DNA from: RFSX01 sp964495785
GTDB taxonomy: Bacteria > Bacteroidota > Bacteroidia > Chitinophagales > Saprospiraceae
Direction: 5' to 3'
DNA length: 15,296 nt
NCBI GenBank assembly: GCA_964495785.1
Contig: CAZBXL010000080.1
Coordinates: 1-15,296 of the forward strand
In this document: in pieces, positions 1 to 7,994 of the stretch
Layout: every line of letters begins with the position of its first letter
How positions within the stretch are numbered: the first letter of the stretch is position 1
Notes under the pieces: model-generated
The model's database searches: none
What the model was told of the DNA's origin: nothing
The model's input: only the letters and a program-made list of their open reading frames with translations
Program-made: the position numbers and the translations under genes

Positions 1-761
1 GCCATATCTAAAGTTCCTGCAGGAAAAGCCGTTTCGCTAATTTTTACATTAGCAAAATTTCTTGTGTTTCTCTTTTCGGTAGGTTTGTTGTTTTCGGTTT
101 TATACCAAGTTAGGCTGTTGGGTAATTTTAATCCATTAAACTTTTTCCAATCATTATATCTTATCCATCCCACTTTATCACTCCTCTCTCCAGAACGATA
201 TGTCACTGTATAACCTAACCATGCCATCTCATAAGTCTCAGGATCGTAATGAATGAAGTATTCATCTTTAGGACTGATACCTACCCCATCACCATATGAG
301 ATTCTATAGCCCGGATAGGCTTTATCATCAAAAGTTAGTGGCTTGACTTTATTATAATTTATTCCATCATCTGACAAAACAAACGGCATAGCATAGAAGT
401 AGAACATCAAGTTGGTGTAGAATTTAGGATTTCCTTTGTAACTGGTATCAGATACTACCCAGTAATCCTTACCATTATATCCAGAAATAAAGTTACTGCC
501 GTCGATACGTTCATGTCTATTAGTCAGGTCAGTCATCGTCTTTTCTCTGCCCTCTTCTTTAACGATCTCAAATGTCAAGGCTTTCATAGATTTCCATCTA
601 TCAAGCCCACCGTGATTATCAAATACTTGATCAAGATCTGCCGGATAGTCTATAGCTACTTTTTGTTGTGCCATTTCTGAATTCTCAATAGCTTTTTCAG
701 TTATCTGAGTAGCTTCTTTACAAGAAATAAATAGCAGTGAGATCAATAATAAATTTTTCAT
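1..761 (-). CDS. DUF6503 family lipoprotein, 3' end outside the window
   Basis: Reading leftward from ATG at 761, the frame stays open for 253 codons to the window edge, so the C-terminus is missing. The N-terminus MKNLLLISLLFISCKE is a lipoprotein signal peptide with lipobox FISC (Cys14), so the mature protein is probably anchored in the outer membrane. After a short polar linker comes a domain I recognise as the Bacteroidota DUF6503 family: a HGGLDRWKSMKAL segment near residues 52-64, then aromatic-rich strands including FYFYAMPFV, DEYFIHYDPETYEM and SDKVGWIRYNDW. The composition suggests a beta-rich fold like LolA/LppX-type lipid-binding proteins, but that is inference and the function is unknown. 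Full-length relatives, from memory, are only slightly longer, so perhaps 10-25 residues are missing. The gene diverges from the E1 gene across a 265-bp spacer. Confidence 0.8.
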   Translation of the reverse strand, partial: MKNLLLISLLFISCKEATQITEKAIENSEMAQQKVAIDYPADLDQVFDNHGGLDRWKSMKALTFEIVKEEGREKTMTDLTNRHERIDGSNFISGYNGKDYWVVSDTSYKGNPKFYTNLMFYFYAMPFVLSDDGINYNKVKPLTFDDKAYPGYRISYGDGVGISPKDEYFIHYDPETYEMAWLGYTVTYRSGERSDKVGWIRYNDWKKFNGLKLPNSLTWYKTENNKPTEKRNTRNFANVKISETAFPAGTLDM

Positions 762-793
762 ATCAATACGTTCAACTTGTGAATTAATAACTC

Positions 794-815
794 TAATCTA
801 ATACCATTTAGATTA
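794..815. repeat. 8-bp inverted repeat upstream of the DUF6503 gene
   Basis: TAATCTAA (794-801) and TTAGATTA (808-815) are perfect inverted repeats separated by 6 bases. They lie 33 bp upstream of the DUF6503 lipoprotein start, in the divergent spacer with the E1 gene. Position and symmetry fit an operator or a 5'-leader hairpin. The sequence is very AT-rich, so chance is possible. Confidence 0.3.
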
Positions 816-993
816 TGAATATGTCTTTATGCGAGCATGTTTATAAATCTACTTACATGCTACATCTTTCAAAGTTCAATATAAAGGCTAAATACTCTTG
901 AAAATATCATAATAAGGGCATATCGATATTTTTTAAATCGAATAACTGAGGACTTTAAATAATAATTATTAGCTTGTAATTTTAGAATATCAT

Positions 994-1014
994 CTATTGA
1001 TATTCAGTCAATAG
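994..1014. promoter_or_regulatory. 7-bp inverted repeat just upstream of the E1 start codon
   Basis: CTATTGA (994-1000) and TCAATAG (1008-1014) form a perfect inverted repeat with a 7-base spacer, ending 12 bases before the ATG at 1027. It would sit in the leader or across the start of transcription, so it could be a regulator site or a hairpin affecting initiation. No clear TAnnTTTG element was found in this spacer, so the promoter of the E1 gene is not located. Confidence 0.3.
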
Positions 1015-1026
1015 TCTATAATCCAC

Positions 1027-3108
1027 ATGTCAAAGTCAAAAACAAAAAACAATCTTAAAGCTTCTACTTCTTTGCCCAGAGAGGTTTTGGAGTCTGCATA
1101 TACATTGATGTCTACAGCTAAATCAATGAGTGAATTATATGAAGAGAACTTTAAGATAGTTTCAAAATATGTGCATGCGACCTCAAGAGGACATGAGGCG
1201 ATACAATTAGCTGTGGGGATGCAATTACAGCCACAAGATTATGTATTTCCCTACTATAGAGATGATAGTATGTTATTGGGCTTAGGTATATCACCATATC
1301 AGCTAATGCTGCAGTTATTAGCTAAACGTGATGACCCATTTTCTGGCGGAAGATCATATTACAGTCATCCCAGTTACAATCATCCCGACTTCCCTAAAGT
1401 ACCGCATCAATCTTCTGCTACAGGGATGCAAGCGATACCGGCAACAGGTGCTGCGATGGGGATGCAATACAAAGAATTATTAGACATAGATAGCAAAGAC
1501 TACCCTATCACAGTATGTTCTCTGGGAGATGCATCAGTGACCGAAGGAGAAGTATCTGAAGCATTTCAGATGGCTGCGCTTAAGCAATTGCCTATACTAT
1601 ATGTCATACAAGATAATGGATGGGATATATCAGCGAATGCGGAAGAAACAAGAGCTCAGAATGCTTATGAATTCATACAAGGATTTAAGGGTATAGAAGC
1701 AGTGAGTATTGATGGTTCAGATTTTGAATCGAGTTATAAGACTGTAGCAAATATTATTAAAGTCATGCGTAAGGAAAGACGTCCTTTCTTATTACATGCC
1801 ACTGTACCTCTGCTTAACCACCATACCTCAGGTGTGAGGATGGAATGGTATAGAGATGACTTAGAAGAAGCAAGAAAATCAGATCCTTATCCTCAACTGC
1901 AGCAGCTCTTATTAGACAATGGTTTTAAAAAAGAGGATATAGAAAAGCTGCTTAAGAAAGCTAAGAAATTAGTCAAGAAAGATTTTGTAAAAGCACAAAA
2001 AGCTGAAGACCCTCAAGTCTCAGATCTCTATACGAATGACTATGCACAAACTCCTATCACTGAAGAAACAGGAGACAGAGCACCAGACAATAATAAAGAA
2101 GTTGTTATGGTAGATTGTGCATTACTAGGTATCGAAGAATTAATGAGAGAGCATAAAGAATGCTTACTCTACGGACAAGATGTGGGTGCCCGATTAGGTG
2201 GTGTATTTAGAGAGGCGGCGACATTAGCACAGAAGTTTGGAGATGCAAGAGTTTTTAATACACCTATACAAGAAGCGTTTATCGTCGGGTCGACAGTAGG
2301 CATGTCAGCAGTAGGACTTAAGCCCATAGTGGAAGTACAATTTGCAGATTATATCTGGCCTGGACTTAACCAATTGTTTACCGAAGTGAGTAGATCATGC
2401 TATCTCAGTAATGGACAGTGGCCTGTTAGTATGATACTGCGAGTCCCCATAGGTGCTTACGGAAGCGGAGGCCCCTATCACTCGTCTAGCGTAGAATCTG
2501 TACTCACTAATATCCGTGGGATAAAAATCGCTTATCCAAGCAATGGAGCTGATCTCAAAGGTCTCATTAAAGCGGCTTACCTGGACCCTAACCCAGTCGT
2601 CTTATTAGAACACAAAGGACTGTACTGGTCTAAGGTACCTGGCACCGAAAGGGCAAGAACGGTAGAACCTGCTGAGGATTACATATTACCATTCGGCAAA
2701 GCCAATATTGTACAAGAAATAGAAGAAAATAATGATAGACCCACAGCCACTATCGTCACTTACGGTATGGGAGTACATTGGTCTATGAATGCGACTGAAA
2801 ACATCTCGGATCAAATCGAAATTATAGACTTAAGAACACTTAATCCATTAGATACAGAAGCGATCTATGCATCAGTAAAGAAGACTAAAAAATGTCTCGT
2901 TGTGACTGAAGAACCGAGCAACAATACATTTGGTCGTAGCCTGTGTGGTATGATACAAGAAGAATGTTTTTCTGATCTCGACGGACCAGTTATGATCGTA
3001 GGCTCAGAGAATATGCCCGCCATACCGCTTAACAGTGAACTGGAAAAAGCGATGATACCTTCTGCTGATAAGGTAAGAGCTAAAGTAGATGAGCTACTAA
3101 GCTATTGA
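1027..3108 (+). CDS. Fused alpha/beta E1 component of a 2-oxoacid dehydrogenase (ThDP-dependent)
   Basis: This cytoplasmic E1 should decarboxylate a 2-oxo acid and transfer the acyl group to the lipoyl domain of an E2 partner. The alpha half (residues about 20-345) has the ATSRGHEAIQLA segment at 51-62 and the ThDP/Mg motif starting GDASVTEGE at 167 and ending in QDNGWDIS at 195-202. A lysine-rich linker (about 305-350) leads into the beta half (about 355-693). That half holds YGQDVGARLGGVF (382-394), the PIQEAF segment whose Glu416 should contact the ThDP aminopyrimidine, and GGPYHSSS with a probable active-site His485. It ends in a transketolase C-terminal domain. In most bacteria alpha and beta are separate genes; the fusion of about 690 residues is common in Bacteroidota. 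The substrate (branched-chain 2-oxo acid, pyruvate or other) cannot be fixed because no E2 or E3 gene is present. It stands alone on the plus strand. Confidence 0.9.
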   Translation: MSKSKTKNNLKASTSLPREVLESAYTLMSTAKSMSELYEENFKIVSKYVHATSRGHEAIQLAVGMQLQPQDYVFPYYRDDSMLLGLGISPYQLMLQLLAKRDDPFSGGRSYYSHPSYNHPDFPKVPHQSSATGMQAIPATGAAMGMQYKELLDIDSKDYPITVCSLGDASVTEGEVSEAFQMAALKQLPILYVIQDNGWDISANAEETRAQNAYEFIQGFKGIEAVSIDGSDFESSYKTVANIIKVMRKERRPFLLHATVPLLNHHTSGVRMEWYRDDLEEARKSDPYPQLQQLLLDNGFKKEDIEKLLKKAKKLVKKDFVKAQKAEDPQVSDLYTNDYAQTPITEETGDRAPDNNKEVVMVDCALLGIEELMREHKECLLYGQDVGARLGGVFREAATLAQKFGDARVFNTPIQEAFIVGSTVGMSAVGLKPIVEVQFADYIWPGLNQLFTEVSRSCYLSNGQWPVSMILRVPIGAYGSGGPYHSSSVESVLTNIRGIKIAYPSNGADLKGLIKAAYLDPNPVVLLEHKGLYWSKVPGTERARTVEPAEDYILPFGKANIVQEIEENNDRPTATIVTYGMGVHWSMNATENISDQIEIIDLRTLNPLDTEAIYASVKKTKKCLVVTEEPSNNTFGRSLCGMIQEECFSDLDGPVMIVGSENMPAIPLNSELEKAMIPSADKVRAKVDELLSY

Positions 3109-3136
3109 TAAGCTTACAGATTATTTGGTATGGTAC

Positions 3137-3195
3137 AAAAAAACTAAATGAAGTTTACTCAATGAGAACAACTCAGAATAAACTTCATTTAGTTT
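3137..3195 (-). terminator. Long hairpin between convergent genes, probable terminator
   Basis: A perfect 17-bp inverted repeat has arms at 3141-3157 and 3179-3195, with a 21-base loop that contains a smaller hairpin (TGAG 3163-3166, CTCA 3172-3175). The run of A at 3137-3143 becomes a U-tract on the minus strand, so it best serves the DUF547 lipoprotein gene ending at 3277. On the plus strand only TTT follows the stem, so termination of the E1 transcript there would be weaker. It lies between two convergent genes and could act on both. Confidence 0.65.
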
Positions 3196-3276
3196 GATCG
3201 TTACAGAAGTTGCATTTAAGAAATATTATAACTGCTCGGTTTACATCTTAGTGCTTACAGGCACTTCATTATGTGA

Positions 3277-4482
3277 CTACTTCCCGTTAAGGCTCCAGTC
3301 ATAATCAAGATACTCTACTTTCGCATTGCTGTTAATCTTGGTATCAGAGTACTTATTCAGATAGTCTATGATATTACCAAAATCTTCACCGTACCAATTA
3401 AAAATATTGGAGATTACAACTTTATCAGCACTGATTTGATTGTACTTTGGGTTATTTATAAATGCTTTTGCAGAATTTTCAAAATTTGTATTTAGGTTTC
3501 CCGCAGAGTATGCTCCATTATGAATAGGAGGACAAGACTTAGCTGCACAGTTAACGGCAAAGTGTATACGTGGCTCTTTAAATTCTGGTCTGATAATTCC
3601 ATTTTCGATTTCATTAAGGGACATTGTCTTACCATCAAGTTTAACAAACTTATCGTCCCACGGCTTACCACCATTTAGATCCTTTATACTTTTAACTGGA
3701 TAATTATCTACGATTTTTTTGATTGTCGCTGCATTGTATGCATTTATCCAGAAAGCTAATCTCTCACTTACAGATAATGATGATGGATCGACTTTACTTA
3801 ACATCGTGAGATAAGCATCAAGGTCTCCACTTTTAGATTTTATGGCTTTGTAATCAACTGCACCATCACTTGTAACATGAGCTCTTAATATATTATGGAA
3901 TACAGAATGATCAGTATTCATTGTTCCAGGTTTATTAATCACGTTTGATTTTTTATTCTTTTTCAGATCTACTTTTTCTACTTCTTCAGAATATTGAGTC
4001 TTATCTAATGAAGGCTTTCTTTCAGCACTCTCTATAGGTACTGTCACTTTAAGATTGGGCTCGATTCGTTTTTCTGGAGTAGAAGTTTTTGTCTCGGTTT
4101 TCTCCATGATTTCTGACTTCTTTGTTTCTACTACCTTAGTGGCTTTTTCATAGCTTTTAGCTGCTGATTTCGTTGCTGTCGATACCTTTTCTTTAGCTGA
4201 GCTTACCATTTCCGATTCAGCGACAGCTTCTGTTTTAGATGCAGGCTTTTCAGCTTTCAACTTTGGTATATTTGATTTAAGCTCTTCTGACTTTGCAGAT
4301 ATATTTTCTGCAGCTGTTTCCGAGACTTCATCCACTTTGTCTATCATTTTGTCTTTTGCATCCTTAATGTTTTCAGTGGTTTTTGTTGCGACTTCAGCGA
4401 CAACAGATTTAGAAGAAGCATCTGACTTACATGATGTTAATATCAATAGGGTCATCAAGATACTGGCATATAAATATTTCAT
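3277..4482 (-). CDS. DUF547 lipoprotein with a long LEA-like charged helical segment
   Basis: The signal peptide ends in lipobox LTSC (Cys18), giving a lipid-anchored protein. Residues about 20-180 are almost entirely Lys, Glu, Ala, Ser, Thr and Val in irregular heptad-like order, resembling amphipathic helix or LEA/apolipoprotein-type sequence; several stretches repeat the idea of an A-K-E/D-K unit without exact repeats. The C-terminal domain (about 190-400) is DUF547, shown by RLAFWINAYNA (241-251), RIHFAVNCAAKSCPPI (305-320) and FNWYGEDFG (361-369). DUF547 has a papain/transglutaminase-like relationship in the literature I recall, with the invariant N-C-A-x-x-S-C-P segment; its biochemical role is not settled. 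The gene follows the TonB receptor by 66 bp on the same strand, but a terminator-like hairpin lies between them. The extended helical arm is unusual for the family and might span periplasm or contact envelope components (inference). Confidence 0.85.
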   Translation of the reverse strand: MKYLYASILMTLLILTSCKSDASSKSVVAEVATKTTENIKDAKDKMIDKVDEVSETAAENISAKSEELKSNIPKLKAEKPASKTEAVAESEMVSSAKEKVSTATKSAAKSYEKATKVVETKKSEIMEKTETKTSTPEKRIEPNLKVTVPIESAERKPSLDKTQYSEEVEKVDLKKNKKSNVINKPGTMNTDHSVFHNILRAHVTSDGAVDYKAIKSKSGDLDAYLTMLSKVDPSSLSVSERLAFWINAYNAATIKKIVDNYPVKSIKDLNGGKPWDDKFVKLDGKTMSLNEIENGIIRPEFKEPRIHFAVNCAAKSCPPIHNGAYSAGNLNTNFENSAKAFINNPKYNQISADKVVISNIFNWYGEDFGNIIDYLNKYSDTKINSNAKVEYLDYDWSLNGK

Positions 4483-4502
4483 TGTATTGAATTAAGTGTT
4501 TT

Positions 4503-4552
4503 AAAAAAAGCAATAGGTTATAATGTGAAAAAACACTCACCCTCTAACCTAT
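4503..4552 (-). terminator. Terminator-like hairpin overlapping the TonB receptor stop codon
   Basis: On the minus strand ATAGGTTA (4552-4545) pairs with TAACCTAT (4520-4513). The loop contains a small GTG/CAC hairpin around six T residues, and the right arm is followed three bases later by a run of seven T (4509-4503). The left arm includes the TAG stop of the receptor gene. The stem is only 8 bp and AT-rich with a large loop, so it may terminate partially and reduce expression of the DUF547 gene downstream. Confidence 0.45.
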
Positions 4553-6825
4553 CCTTGTATGTTATAATCAAATCTTAGACCTATATTTCTGGGAGCCTCT
4601 AACAATCCAGGTCTGAGGGTATATTCTTGGTTTAGTATGTTTTCAGCTAACAAGCTGACTTTTAGCTTCTTAAAGCTATAAGATGCTCTGCTATCTAACT
4701 TTATAAATCCACCTGGATTGGCTGCTCTGTAGAAACCTATAAGTCCTATATTGTTTAACAACTCATCTATGGTTTCAGTTTCGCTTGAGTGAATAACTGC
4801 TACTCCAATATTCAGATTATTGAACTTAGCCTCAAGGTCTACTTTGAAGTTATGCTTCGTTCTATACTTTAATATATTCTGCAATTCAGTCTCTCCCACA
4901 GGAGTACTTATACTATTACGTATGGCTTCATTAGTATCAAAATCTCTGTATACAGGATCGATATAAGTATATCCTGCTATGATATTTATAGGAATTCCTC
5001 CCAATGTAGATCGACCGGCAAAATTTACTTCATAACCCTTAATATCAGTCTTTCCAATATTCTGAGATTGAAAGCCTTGTCGGCCATCCCTTGAGACGAA
5101 TGTGAACTCTGTCATGTCATTATACTGAGACCAGAATAATGCGACATCTACAAAGCCTTCCCAGCTCCCTATTTTGACAATCTTTTTTACACCGATCTCT
5201 GATGTCCAACCGCTTTCTGATTGTAGAAATACATTTGGGAATATAAAAAAACCACTTAATGAAGTTTCTATAAATCGTTCTGTAATGGTAGGAAACCTAT
5301 ATCCCTGTCCCCAACTTGCACGTAAGAAAGTAGACGTATCTAATTTATAATTTAGACCTGTACGAGCTATGATCTTATCTTCTTTTACGATACCTCCAGG
5401 AATGGTATCGTCCTTAAATACTTCTGGACTTTCTTGGAAGTTGTATTCATATCGTAATCCAAATGTAGCCGTTAGCTTATCCCCAAAACGCTTATCCACC
5501 TCAGCGTAACCCGCTATATTATTAGAGGTCAATTCTACGTCTCCGAAGAGTTCTGAATTAGACGTCACTAAATATGCTGAGGTTCCTGTCGTCACATCCA
5601 TATCCCATTTATCTACTTTAGTGAGAAACTGATATTCGGCATAAGAGCTCGATGAGGCATTAGATTGATTGTTATCATTATTATTAGATATAGAGTAATA
5701 CCTACCAAAAAATTTATGGCGATTATCATTCTTATCATAGATAGTGATCTGTGGGTCAAAATAATATCGAGTGCTTACTGTATTTATCTGAGAACCTGGT
5801 AATGGGAGATAAGCACCAGATGCTCCATTAGACCAGATGAATGGATTAGAACTATCTCCATAATTGTACATAGAATTAAGACCAAGAGATATCCTATCAT
5901 TGATCTTATACTTTGCATTAAGTGATAGCCTATAACGGTCCTCATATGCGTCTTTATAGTAACTATTAAAGTCCTCATAGAATCCATTAGCTACAATGTC
6001 GAGATCACCAAATTTCTGCTTATGGAGTAGACTTAAATTAATCCTGGAGGGTGATGTCAATGTATCTTCGCCCCACCACTTTTTGTTTATATCCTGAGGA
6101 GAGAGATAATTTATATAACTCAATGAAGCTTTGGTGGTAGGTTCAGTTGTCGCATATCCTGTTCTTATATTAATTATTCCATTCATAGCAGCTGAGCCAT
6201 ATAATGTAGAGGCGGCACCTTTAAGGACTTCTACCTGACTTATATTTTCTATTGGAATATCTGACCATGAAGGACGACCTGCATCACCTTGCAGTGCAGG
6301 TATATCATCTATTAATAAAAGCACCCTACTACCAGCACCATAGGACCAGCCTGAGCCACCTCGGATATTAGCTTGATTATCTATTAACTGAACGCCGGGC
6401 AATTTATCAAGTACTGAAGTCAGTCTTACTGCATTTGTATTGCTGATGAGGTCAGGTTTAATAACCTCTATAGATACTGGTGATCTTGCAATAGACTTCT
6501 TATGCTTAGACCCCGTAACAGTAGCTGTTTTTAACAAGGTCGTAGAAGGATTCAACAGAGCTGATAATTGGCTAATTGCGTTATCCTCAATTACAATTTT
6601 ATAACTCTTAGTGGCATAGCCTATGTAATCAATCGATACATCATATTCACCTGAAGAATATTGTATTGTAAAAGCACCATCAAAATCGGTTACTGTCCCT
6701 TTTTCGTTAATGCGAACTGTGGCACCAAAAAGTGGCTCATCGGTTTCTGCATCCTTTACAATACCAGAGACGCCTGACTTCTGTGATATGAGCTGAGCGC
6801 CGACCAACAGAAATACTACAATCAA
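4549..6825 (-). CDS. TonB-dependent outer-membrane receptor with carboxypeptidase-regulatory-like domain
   Basis: This should be a 22-stranded outer-membrane receptor that imports a scarce ligand using TonB-ExbBD energy. After the signal peptide, residues about 18-80 are a carboxypeptidase D regulatory-like domain (GIVKDAETDEPLFGATV). Residues about 110-222 form the plug, with NIRGGSG, VLLLIDDIP and QVEVLKGAASTLYGSAAMNG. The rest is barrel, ending LRFDYNIQG rather than in Phe. There is no SusD partner, so a siderophore, vitamin or metal-complex type is more likely than a glycan SusC; the substrate is unknown. The only in-frame start of a common kind is TTG at 6825, which gives a signal peptide without its positive N-region. 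In-frame codons upstream encode I-L-K-L-K-S-P starting with ATA at 6846, which would restore one, so the true start is doubtful. It lies 64 bp after the threonine dehydrogenase gene. Confidence 0.88.
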   Translation of the reverse strand: MIVVFLLVGAQLISQKSGVSGIVKDAETDEPLFGATVRINEKGTVTDFDGAFTIQYSSGEYDVSIDYIGYATKSYKIVIEDNAISQLSALLNPSTTLLKTATVTGSKHKKSIARSPVSIEVIKPDLISNTNAVRLTSVLDKLPGVQLIDNQANIRGGSGWSYGAGSRVLLLIDDIPALQGDAGRPSWSDIPIENISQVEVLKGAASTLYGSAAMNGIINIRTGYATTEPTTKASLSYINYLSPQDINKKWWGEDTLTSPSRINLSLLHKQKFGDLDIVANGFYEDFNSYYKDAYEDRYRLSLNAKYKINDRISLGLNSMYNYGDSSNPFIWSNGASGAYLPLPGSQINTVSTRYYFDPQITIYDKNDNRHKFFGRYYSISNNNDNNQSNASSSSYAEYQFLTKVDKWDMDVTTGTSAYLVTSNSELFGDVELTSNNIAGYAEVDKRFGDKLTATFGLRYEYNFQESPEVFKDDTIPGGIVKEDKIIARTGLNYKLDTSTFLRASWGQGYRFPTITERFIETSLSGFFIFPNVFLQSESGWTSEIGVKKIVKIGSWEGFVDVALFWSQYNDMTEFTFVSRDGRQGFQSQNIGKTDIKGYEVNFAGRSTLGGIPINIIAGYTYIDPVYRDFDTNEAIRNSISTPVGETELQNILKYRTKHNFKVDLEAKFNNLNIGVAVIHSSETETIDELLNNIGLIGFYRAANPGGFIKLDSRASYSFKKLKVSLLAENILNQEYTLRPGLLEAPRNIGLRFDYNIQG

Positions 6826-6889
6826 AGGTGATTTTAATTTTAATATTGGATCGATATTTTTGTAAGAATTTATGATGCTAATTTTCTTG

Positions 6890-7819
6890 TTAAGTTGATA
6901 TATGTGAAATCATACTCTCTGTCATTTTTTGAATGTCATATTTAGGCTCCCAATTCCAATCTCGTGCTGCATGACTATCATCTATACTCTCTGTCCAACT
7001 CTCAGCTATCTGCTGTCTATGATCTGGCTCATACTCAATCCTAAAGTCTGGTATATGTTTTTTGATTTCTTTATAAAGACTATTTGGTGTTACGCTAAAT
7101 CCAGAAACATTATAAGACACTTTCACCTTGAGGTCCTCGATAGGTGCATCCATAAGTTGTAGTGTTGCGTCTATCAAGTCGGGCATATAGATCATAGGAA
7201 GAGCCGTCTCTGGCTTGAGGTAACACACATAATGAGATTTTTCTACAGCCTCAAAAAATATATCGACTGCATAATCTGTCGTCCCTCCATGCGGTCTACT
7301 CTGATAGCTTATCACACCAGGATAACGTATCGATCGTATATCCATATTATACTTTCTATTGTAATAAGCATTCCACAATTCTCCTGTATATTTTGTGATA
7401 CCATACATCGTTTCTGGCTCGAACGAACTGTGCTGTGGGGTCATTTGCTTAGGGGTCGTATTGCCATATATTCCTATAGTACTGGGAAAGAAAACTTTCC
7501 TAATACCGTTGTTTTTAGCTATCTCTAATAGCTTTAGATATGACAGTAAATTTATGTTCCAAGTGAGATTGATATTATCCTCCCCTTTAGATGATAGCAA
7601 AGCTGCTAAGTGGTATATCTGCGTTATATTATGCTCCTTGATTGTATTTTCTAAGGCTTTTTCATCTGTTATATCTAACTGTACAAAAAGGCCTTGTGGC
7701 TTACCTTCTTTAAGATCTGAGGCAACCACTTGATCTTTACCGTATTTAGATCTTAGTGCCTCTACGAGTACCGTTCCTATCTGCCCACCTGAGCCTGTAA
7801 CGAGAATTTTTGGATTCAA
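6890..7819 (-). CDS. L-threonine 3-dehydrogenase, short-chain (epimerase-like) type
   Basis: This NAD-dependent enzyme should oxidise L-threonine to 2-amino-3-oxobutyrate, the first step of threonine breakdown to glycine and acetyl-CoA. The Rossmann motif is VTGSGGQIG (residues 7-15), with Asp35 after beta-2 consistent with NAD rather than NADP. Catalytic residues are Ser113/Thr114 in FFPST and Tyr139/Lys143 in YGITK. The signatures RYPGVISY (165-172) and GGTTDYAVDIFFEA (178-191) are typical of the UDP-galactose-epimerase-like threonine dehydrogenases of Bacteroidota and other bacteria, rather than the zinc-dependent Tdh of E. coli. Length (309) fits the family. A 2-amino-3-ketobutyrate CoA ligase gene is not in the window. 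A UDP-sugar epimerase is the alternative, but GGTTDYA argues against it. It precedes the TonB receptor on the same strand; a functional link is not evident. Confidence 0.88.
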   Translation of the reverse strand: MNPKILVTGSGGQIGTVLVEALRSKYGKDQVVASDLKEGKPQGLFVQLDITDEKALENTIKEHNITQIYHLAALLSSKGEDNINLTWNINLLSYLKLLEIAKNNGIRKVFFPSTIGIYGNTTPKQMTPQHSSFEPETMYGITKYTGELWNAYYNRKYNMDIRSIRYPGVISYQSRPHGGTTDYAVDIFFEAVEKSHYVCYLKPETALPMIYMPDLIDATLQLMDAPIEDLKVKVSYNVSGFSVTPNSLYKEIKKHIPDFRIEYEPDHRQQIAESWTESIDDSHAARDWNWEPKYDIQKMTESMISHIST

Positions 7820-7929
7820 TTTATTAAGTTCTATTAACCGACAAATTAAAGCTTACTTAGGACAAATTGGTAAAAGAAATGAAAATAATAAAGCCTCTAA
7901 TAGTGACTACTTACAGATTATAATATTTG

Positions 7930-7942
7930 ACTTATAATAAGT
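7930..7942. repeat. Short palindrome in the spacer upstream of the threonine dehydrogenase gene
   Basis: ACTTATAATAAGT is symmetrical about its central base, with 6-bp half-sites, in the 175-bp spacer between the HSDR_N gene and the threonine dehydrogenase gene. It lies about 110 bp upstream of the dehydrogenase start. It could be a regulator site; AT-rich chance occurrence is also likely. Confidence 0.2.
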
Positions 7943-7994
7943 GATAAATTCTGGCGAAAATCCAACACATTATTTTATAAATATAATTCTAAAA

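Noticed and set aside
921..941. TCGAT/ATCGA inverted repeat
   Set aside because: Only 5 bp per arm in very AT-rich DNA, with no positional relation to a start codon or promoter.
762..1026. TPP riboswitch upstream of the ThDP-dependent E1 gene
   Set aside because: The conserved CUGAGA and ACCUGAUC-type elements are absent, and this gene class is not usually riboswitch controlled.
4549..6825. SusC-type glycan transporter
   Set aside because: No SusD gene is adjacent, and the length of about 760 residues is shorter than typical SusC proteins of about 1000.
6826..6889. Cobalamin riboswitch for the TonB receptor
   Set aside because: Only 64 bases separate it from the preceding gene and no B12-box-like sequence is seen.
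6929..7733. Several plus-strand open frames
   Set aside because: They lie antisense to the threonine dehydrogenase gene, have no recognisable domain and show biased composition typical of shadow frames.
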